DNA of 20,809 nt. It comes from Betaproteobacteria bacterium. Lineage in GTDB: Bacteria; Pseudomonadota; Gammaproteobacteria; Burkholderiales; SG8-41. The notes beneath the pieces are model-generated. The model had not been told where the DNA came from, searched no databases, and was given only the letters and a program-made list of their open reading frames with translations. A program made the position numbers and the translations under genes. The stretch is taken from assembly GCA_025353085.1 (NCBI GenBank), contig JANXRI010000142.1, positions 1-20,809 of the forward strand. The letters run 5' to 3'. This document shows, one piece after another, positions 16,721 through 20,809 of the stretch (its first letter is position 1; each line of letters starts with the position of its first letter).

Positions 16721-18094
16721 TCAGTGCACCTCCGCGTATTCGATCGGAAACATCGAGTACGGGCTGTCGGGTTTGACCACGTGAAATATCGAGAACCGGT
16801 ACGTTGGTCCCACGGCAATGTCCGACGGAGAGAATGGGAATGCCATGTTGCCGCTCTTGCACAATCTTCCCGGGAAATCGACTTTCGGGATGACGATGCG
16901 GGCGATCCCGAGCACCGCTTTCGCATCTTCCTCGTCGGGCGCCACCACCTCCACCACGATGCCGAGTTCGTGCGACGCTATGTGCTTGACGGGCTCGGCC
17001 GCGCCCATGACCCCGTCTTTGCCGTAGACGTGAAAGACCAGGTGGTATTTTTCGGGCGCCACGCCGAATCCTGCCGCCCGTGATTGCACGTCATCCTTCA
17101 CCGTCTGCAGGTACGAGTCAATCTGGCTGATGAGTATCGGATCGCGCGTGCCACAAATGGTGATCGCGCGAAACCCGATGAATTCCGCCCCTTCGAGCTT
17201 GACGTCGTAGTCGCGGGTCCGCCATTGCATTCCGCTCACGCGCACCGCGCGATCAGTTACCGCGGTGAATTCGCAGTGGGTCGCATCGAGCAGTCCACCA
17301 GGTTCTTCATGAATTGTCGGACTCGCGTTTTCATGCAGGCCATGCGTTGCCACGGACAAAGGCGTGCAGCGGCGCGCGGGATTGGTGGGCTCCAGTTCGA
17401 GGTGATCGGAGCGCACCGTTGCAATCAGGCAATCATGCCCCTTGGGCGTGGCGGACGCGGTCCCGCATTCGAGCATCTTGCCCGCGTACCAGGAAGGCGC
17501 GGGCGGCAGGCCGCGGCTCATCGCGCAGGCGGCCCACGAAGCGGCGTCGCTGGCGCGCGCCGCCAGCACGACCTGTGCGCCCCCGCCCAGCGCTTGCATG
17601 AATGGCTCCGCGCCCATCATGCCCACAATGCGATTTGATCGCTGCACGGTCGCCGCGGTCAGCGGCGGCACGTTTCTGAGCGCGGTGATCCTGCCCTCGT
17701 CGAGCCACGAACTGACTTTGCGTGGGTCCTGATCCGAATGTATCAGCGCCATGCGGAATTTGAGCCCCTCTTCGCGCGCCACTTCCCGCGCGAGTTCCGC
17801 GACGGCCTGCAGATGCGGCTCGGCGCCGGCGCCGCCGCACGTTCCGATGACAACGGGAATTTTTCGGGGAACACCGGCGAGCAGCATGAGGCGCAGATCG
17901 CGCTTCATGGCTTTGCGCGAATTAAGACACTCGCCGGAGCCCAGATAAAACGCGCCGGGATCGGTGCTGCCGCCATCAACGCCTATGAAGTGCGGCTTGC
18001 GATCCAGCCCCATGGCCAGGGAAGACTCCGGAAACCCGTAGCCCAATATGCTACTGACGGATAGGAGCCGGCACTCGTTGGTCATTTCAGGCAT
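16721..18094 (-). CDS. AtuA-family (DUF1446) protein, DUF4387-associated type
   Basis: 457 residues, first gene of the long minus-strand operon. It is closely related to the protein at 4045-5409: SILGYGFPESSL, GVDGGSTDPGAFYLGSG, IGTCGGAGAEPHLQ, RIVGMMGAEPFMQAL, LHENASPTIHEEPGG and DFPGRLCKSGNMAFPFSPSD are shared or nearly so; by eye about half of all residues agree. No export signal, so cytoplasmic. The start ATG 18094 has AAGGA about 11 nt upstream; ATG 18085 is a second choice. An 18-nt imperfect palindrome lies about 50 bp before the start and could be its operator. The reaction is unknown; the family name refers to acyclic terpene catabolism, but nothing else here suggests terpenes. I infer a shared carboxylate-processing step with DUF4387. 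Confidence 0.87.
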   Translation of the reverse strand: MPEMTNECRLLSVSSILGYGFPESSLAMGLDRKPHFIGVDGGSTDPGAFYLGSGECLNSRKAMKRDLRLMLLAGVPRKIPVVIGTCGGAGAEPHLQAVAELAREVAREEGLKFRMALIHSDQDPRKVSSWLDEGRITALRNVPPLTAATVQRSNRIVGMMGAEPFMQALGGGAQVVLAARASDAASWAACAMSRGLPPAPSWYAGKMLECGTASATPKGHDCLIATVRSDHLELEPTNPARRCTPLSVATHGLHENASPTIHEEPGGLLDATHCEFTAVTDRAVRVSGMQWRTRDYDVKLEGAEFIGFRAITICGTRDPILISQIDSYLQTVKDDVQSRAAGFGVAPEKYHLVFHVYGKDGVMGAAEPVKHIASHELGIVVEVVAPDEEDAKAVLGIARIVIPKVDFPGRLCKSGNMAFPFSPSDIAVGPTYRFSIFHVVKPDSPYSMFPIEYAEVH

Positions 18095-18144
18095 ATGCTA
18101 TTTTTTCCTTGATTTCACTACTAGACGAAACTCACCGCAATAAT

Positions 18145-18162
18145 TTGGCAGCCTGCTACCAA
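18145..18162. promoter_or_regulatory. Palindrome upstream of the AtuA-DUF4387-Bug-PrpD-Hyu operon, possible operator
   Basis: TTGGCAGCCTGCTACCAA: 8-nt arms around CT, matching at 7 of 8 positions. It lies 51-68 bp before the ATG at 18094, where an operator or activator site would be expected, in the only long non-coding gap of the window. No regulator gene is present here, so the binding protein is unknown. It could also be chance. Confidence 0.35.
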
Positions 18163-18293
18163 TGTAGCTCTATTAACCAACGAAGGATTTCTTTAACCTT
18201 GCAGCCGGACTTTCTGCCGAATGATTGGTATAGCTAAAGAGGGGCAGGTCATCCTCGACTAACTGTTGATATCCCGCTGCGGCAGTTGATCCA
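18163..18293. other. Non-coding spacer, no recognised feature
   Basis: Between the palindrome and the IS remnant I find no gene. The stretch is less GC-rich than its surroundings and contains two copies of TTAACC, around 18173-18178 and 18195-18200. It may hold promoter elements for the minus-strand operon or be decayed mobile DNA. Confidence 0.4.
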
Positions 18294-18325
18294 TTTGGGC
18301 TGCTGCCGGTTCCGTGGACACTCAC
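18294..18325 (-). mobile_element. Possible terminal end of a decayed IS3-family element
   Basis: Directly after the stop codon of the transposase remnant, read on the minus strand, comes GTGTCCACGGAACCGGCAGC, in the position and style of an IS3-family terminal inverted repeat (TGTCC start). I find no matching opposite end nearby, so the element is incomplete and its exact boundary is unproven. Confidence 0.35.
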
Positions 18326-18532
18326 CTAAGCTAATTGCACCCTCTCGAAGTCTACCGGACTGACCTAGCCAATGGTTGAATGACGTCGAGTCGGATTGTA
18401 AAACCTCTCGAGGTAGTCAAACACATCAGCCCACGCATCCAGCGCGAGTTCGGTAGAACTTTCGTGCCGTGCGTTCTGTCTTCAACGAGGAGAGGCGAAT
18501 TCGCGCCCGTTGTCGGCGGTCAGCGGTGTGAA
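18326..18532 (-). pseudogene. Degraded IS3-family transposase (C-terminal remnant)
   Basis: Read on the minus strand, two frames together rebuild the tail of an IS3-family transposase (integrase-core orfB). One frame gives SSLKTERTARKFYRTR (18491-18444); after a one-base shift near 18443 the next frame gives DVFDYLERFYNP and RRHSTIG, an in-frame TAG at 18367-18365 where intact relatives have Tyr, then VSPVDFERVQLA and a final stop at 18328-18326. Upstream, in yet another frame, TADNGREFA (18520-18494) may be the decayed DN...E region of the catalytic core. The remainder of the gene is missing. With at least one frameshift and one nonsense codon it cannot make an active enzyme. It marks past insertion or recombination between the minus-strand operon and the Bug-PrpD pair. 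Confidence 0.8.
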
Positions 18533-18684
18533 ACTTGCGCTTGAGTTTACGCAGCATGCGCATATCTGGCGCAACCCGCTTGTGCGTCATGTCGCGAGCA
18601 TGCCACGCGCGACCGGCTTGGCCTTGTTCGCGCAGAGTCACGGTGGTAGCCTGCCATTGGTTTTAATTCCACGTGCAGACACTC

Positions 18685-19713
18685 ATGTATTACCGCGCTC
18701 CTCTTCGCCTGATTCTCTGCGTGGTTTCCGGACTCGTCGCATGTGCGGCCGCCACTGCCGGTAAAAATCCCCCCCACCTAGAGGCCGCCGCCAGCGCTGA
18801 ATCAGCGGTCGCGGATGTGTTTCCATCCAAACCCGTTCGCCTGATCGTGCCGTTTGCCGCAGGCGGCGGCGGTGATGGCGCGGCCCGCCCACTGGCGCAC
18901 GCCCTGTCAGCGCGTCTTGGCCAACAAGTTATCATAGACAATCGCGGCGGCGCGGGAGGAATCATCGGCATGGAGACCGCTGCTGCAGCCGCCCCCGATG
19001 GCTATACTTTGCTTCTCTCCACCGCCGGTTTCACTGCGCTGCCTGCGCTGCACAAGAAGCTGCCATTCGACCCTGTCAGGGATTTCGCCGGCGTTATCGT
19101 GGCGGAGTCCGGCATCTACATCCTGGTCGTTAATCCTGCGGCGCCGCTGAAATCCGTGAAGGAGCTGATTGCCTATGCCAAGGCAAATCCGGACAAGCTC
19201 GATTTCGCTACCGCAGGCAACGGCTCCACCATCCACCTCGCCGGAGAGTTATTCAAAAGCATGGCGCAAATTAAAATGCTGCACGTGCCATACAAGGGTG
19301 CGGGCCCCGCACTCACAGATGTCATTGGCGGGCAGGTGCAGACAATGTTCGCGTCGACGCTCAACGCACTGCCGATGGTCAAGTCAGGCAAGCTGCGGGC
19401 GCTCGCCGTCACGTCCGCCAATCGCTCGACACTCGCGCCGGAACTTCCAACAATCGCGGAAAGCGGTGTGCCGGGATTCGAGATCGTCGGTTGGTACGGC
19501 ATCGCCGCCCCGATCCGCACGCCGAAGGCTATCATCCGCAAACTGAACACGCATACGAACCGTGCTTTGAAATCTCCCGACCTTATTGAACTGCTGCGGA
19601 TCCAGGGCCTGGAAACCGTTGGCGGCACGCCCGAAGAGGCGACGGCCCGCATCAAAAACGACGTCGCGCGCTGGACCCGATTGACCCGCGATGCCGGCAT
19701 CCCGCATCAGTAG
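18685..19713 (+). CDS. Bug/TctC-family periplasmic substrate-binding protein, possible lipoprotein
   Basis: 342 residues from ATG 18685; an in-frame GTG at 18673 would add four residues, and neither has a clear ribosome site. The front is longer than in the other Bug proteins here: RAPLRLILCVVSGLVACAAATAG, then about 25 Ala/Glu/Pro-rich residues before the first family block at FPSKPVRLIVPF. LVAC matches a lipobox, so the protein could be lipid-anchored with a short linker. Family blocks are AAGGGGDGAARPLA, VIIDNRGGAGGIIGME, APDGYTLLLSTAG, MLHVPYKGAGPALTDVIGGQ and PTIAESGVPGFEIVGW. It is followed 8 bp later by MmgE/PrpD, repeating the Bug-PrpD pairing of the minus-strand operon, and preceded by the IS remnant, which may have replaced its original promoter region. 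Confidence 0.92.
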   Translation: MYYRAPLRLILCVVSGLVACAAATAGKNPPHLEAAASAESAVADVFPSKPVRLIVPFAAGGGGDGAARPLAHALSARLGQQVIIDNRGGAGGIIGMETAAAAAPDGYTLLLSTAGFTALPALHKKLPFDPVRDFAGVIVAESGIYILVVNPAAPLKSVKELIAYAKANPDKLDFATAGNGSTIHLAGELFKSMAQIKMLHVPYKGAGPALTDVIGGQVQTMFASTLNALPMVKSGKLRALAVTSANRSTLAPELPTIAESGVPGFEIVGWYGIAAPIRTPKAIIRKLNTHTNRALKSPDLIELLRIQGLETVGGTPEEATARIKNDVARWTRLTRDAGIPHQ

Positions 19714-19721
19714 GAACCCAC

Positions 19722-20809
19722 ATGGACCAATCCCTCGACACTGACGTCCCGACCCAGACGAAAAAGTTATGCGGCCACCTGGCCGAAGCGCAATACAGCG
19801 ATCTGTCGCCCAAGGCCATCAGCGAGGCGCGGCGGGGTGTGCTTGACTGGATAGGCTGCGCGCTCGCTGGCAGCAAACACCCCACCATTGACAAGCTGCT
19901 TGAGGTGTTGCGGGAAGCCGGCGGCAAGCCGCAAGCCACCGTCTTCGCGCGCGGCCTGAAGTTGGGGTTCCTCGATGCTCCGCTTGCCAACGGCCAGATG
20001 GGCCACCTGCTCGACTTTGACGACACGCACATGGGCGGCGTCGTAATACACACCAGCTCGCCGGTACTCAGCGCGCTCTTTGCGCTCGCGGAGCGCACAC
20101 CGGTCACCGGCAAGGAATTCATGGTTGCTTACGCAGTCGGCTTCGAAGCCGGCGTGCGCAGCGGCCGCACTGCACCCGGCCATCACAATGGTGGCTGGCA
20201 CCTGACGGGTACGCTGGGCAGCATCGCAGCCGGCGTTGCGGCAGGCAAGCTGCTGAAGCTCGACAAGCAGAAACTTACCTATGCGATGGGTATCGCCGCC
20301 ACGCAGGCGGCCGGCATGCAGCAGAACCGCGGCACCATGTGCAAGTCTTTTCACGCCGGCAAAGCAGCGGCTAACGGCGTGCTTGCGGCACTGCTGGCCG
20401 AAAAAGGTTTCGACAGCACGCAGGAAATCATCGAGGGCAAGAAAGGCTTCTGCCGCATCTACAGCGACACAGCTGACCCGGATCAGTTGAACGCAGGCCT
20501 CGGTAACGGCTGGCTCATCGAGACTAACGGGCACAAGCCTTACGCATGCGGTGTCGTGCTGCACCCGTTGATAGACGCGGTCGTCGCACTACGCGGGAAG
20601 TCGAACCTCGACCCGGCCAGGATTGACGAAATCGCGCTGCGTATCCATCCCCTCGTGCTTTCGATTACCGGTGTCGCAGAGCCATCGACCGGACTCCAGT
20701 CGAAATTCAGCGTCTACCATTCGGCGGCGGTCGCATTCGCCGACGGCGCCGCCGGGGTCCTGCAATATACGGACGCCAAGGCGAACGATCCGGCGCTTGT
20801 CTCTCTGCG
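19722..20809 (+). CDS. MmgE/PrpD-family enzyme, partial (3' end outside window)
   Basis: 362 codons are open from ATG 19722 to the window edge. AGGAA, overlapping the preceding TAG, lies 5 nt before the ATG, so translation is likely coupled to the Bug gene. The blocks are full-strength for the family: MGHLLDFDDTHMGG, HHNGGWHLTGTLGSIAAG with the conserved His, MCKSFHAGKAAANG with the Lys kept, and NGHKPYACGVVLHPLID. The sequence suggests a decarboxylase, dehydratase or epimerase acting on a small polycarboxylate in the cytoplasm. It differs clearly from the copy at 14061-15419 (the CKSFHAGK block has Ser in place of Lys there), so the two probably serve different substrates. About 90-100 residues are missing at the right. 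Confidence 0.93.
   Translation, partial: MDQSLDTDVPTQTKKLCGHLAEAQYSDLSPKAISEARRGVLDWIGCALAGSKHPTIDKLLEVLREAGGKPQATVFARGLKLGFLDAPLANGQMGHLLDFDDTHMGGVVIHTSSPVLSALFALAERTPVTGKEFMVAYAVGFEAGVRSGRTAPGHHNGGWHLTGTLGSIAAGVAAGKLLKLDKQKLTYAMGIAATQAAGMQQNRGTMCKSFHAGKAAANGVLAALLAEKGFDSTQEIIEGKKGFCRIYSDTADPDQLNAGLGNGWLIETNGHKPYACGVVLHPLIDAVVALRGKSNLDPARIDEIALRIHPLVLSITGVAEPSTGLQSKFSVYHSAAVAFADGAAGVLQYTDAKANDPALVSL

Noticed and set aside
18510..18764. Small plus-strand open frame running from the IS remnant into the Bug gene
   Set aside because: It overlaps decayed transposase sequence and the start of a real gene in another frame, with no motif or ribosome site.
19767..20564. Minus-strand open frame of 265 codons opposite the right-hand MmgE/PrpD gene
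   Set aside because: It is antisense to a clear family member and has no domain of its own.
1..20809. CRISPR arrays, tRNA/rRNA genes, phage or toxin-antitoxin systems
   Set aside because: No regularly spaced repeats, RNA gene signatures or such protein families were seen on either strand.

Overview
The window is GC-rich, densely coding DNA from a proteobacterium, most likely a member of the Burkholderiales. The main clue is five separate genes for Bug/TctC-type periplasmic carboxylate-binding proteins, a family that is greatly expanded in Bordetella, Achromobacter, Cupriavidus, Variovorax and relatives. I see no rRNA, tRNA, CRISPR array, phage genes or transcription regulator, and I cannot name a species. 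The content is a catabolic and uptake island built from a few recurring protein families.

Layout. (a) 1-1555, minus strand: a split AtuA-type module, a 462-residue AtuA/DUF1446 protein followed by a small AtuA C-terminal-domain protein that runs off the window edge. (b) 1662-3880, plus strand: two successive Bug binding proteins, the first divergent from the AtuA gene. (c) 4045-9125, plus strand: an apparent operon of a second AtuA-family protein, a 103-residue DUF4387 partner, and a full ABC importer (two permeases, a Tat-type substrate-binding protein and an ATPase). (d) 18094-9135, minus strand: a long apparent operon of a third AtuA-family protein, a second DUF4387, Bug, MmgE/PrpD, Bug, hydantoinase B and hydantoinase A. 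Operons (c) and (d) converge, with 9 bp between their final stop codons. (e) 18095-18684: the only sizeable non-coding stretch. It holds a palindrome close to the start of operon (d) and a decayed IS3-family transposase tail. (f) 18685 to the right edge, plus strand: a fifth Bug protein and a second MmgE/PrpD gene cut by the window end.

How the parts may work together (inference). Bug proteins and the ABC importer would capture small carboxylates or related anions. MmgE/PrpD enzymes act on polycarboxylates (2-methylcitrate dehydratase, cis-aconitate decarboxylase, iminodisuccinate epimerase). HyuA/HyuB enzymes open cyclic amides or imides (or carboxylate substrates) using ATP. AtuA with DUF4387 has no established reaction; here it occurs as a tightly linked two-gene unit, twice, each copy with its own uptake machinery. 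The most interesting reading is that AtuA plus a roughly 100-residue partner is an uncharacterised two-subunit enzyme used in several parallel carboxylate or cyclic-amide degradation routes. No TctA/TctB membrane proteins are present, so the Bug proteins must borrow a transporter encoded elsewhere or act as sensors.
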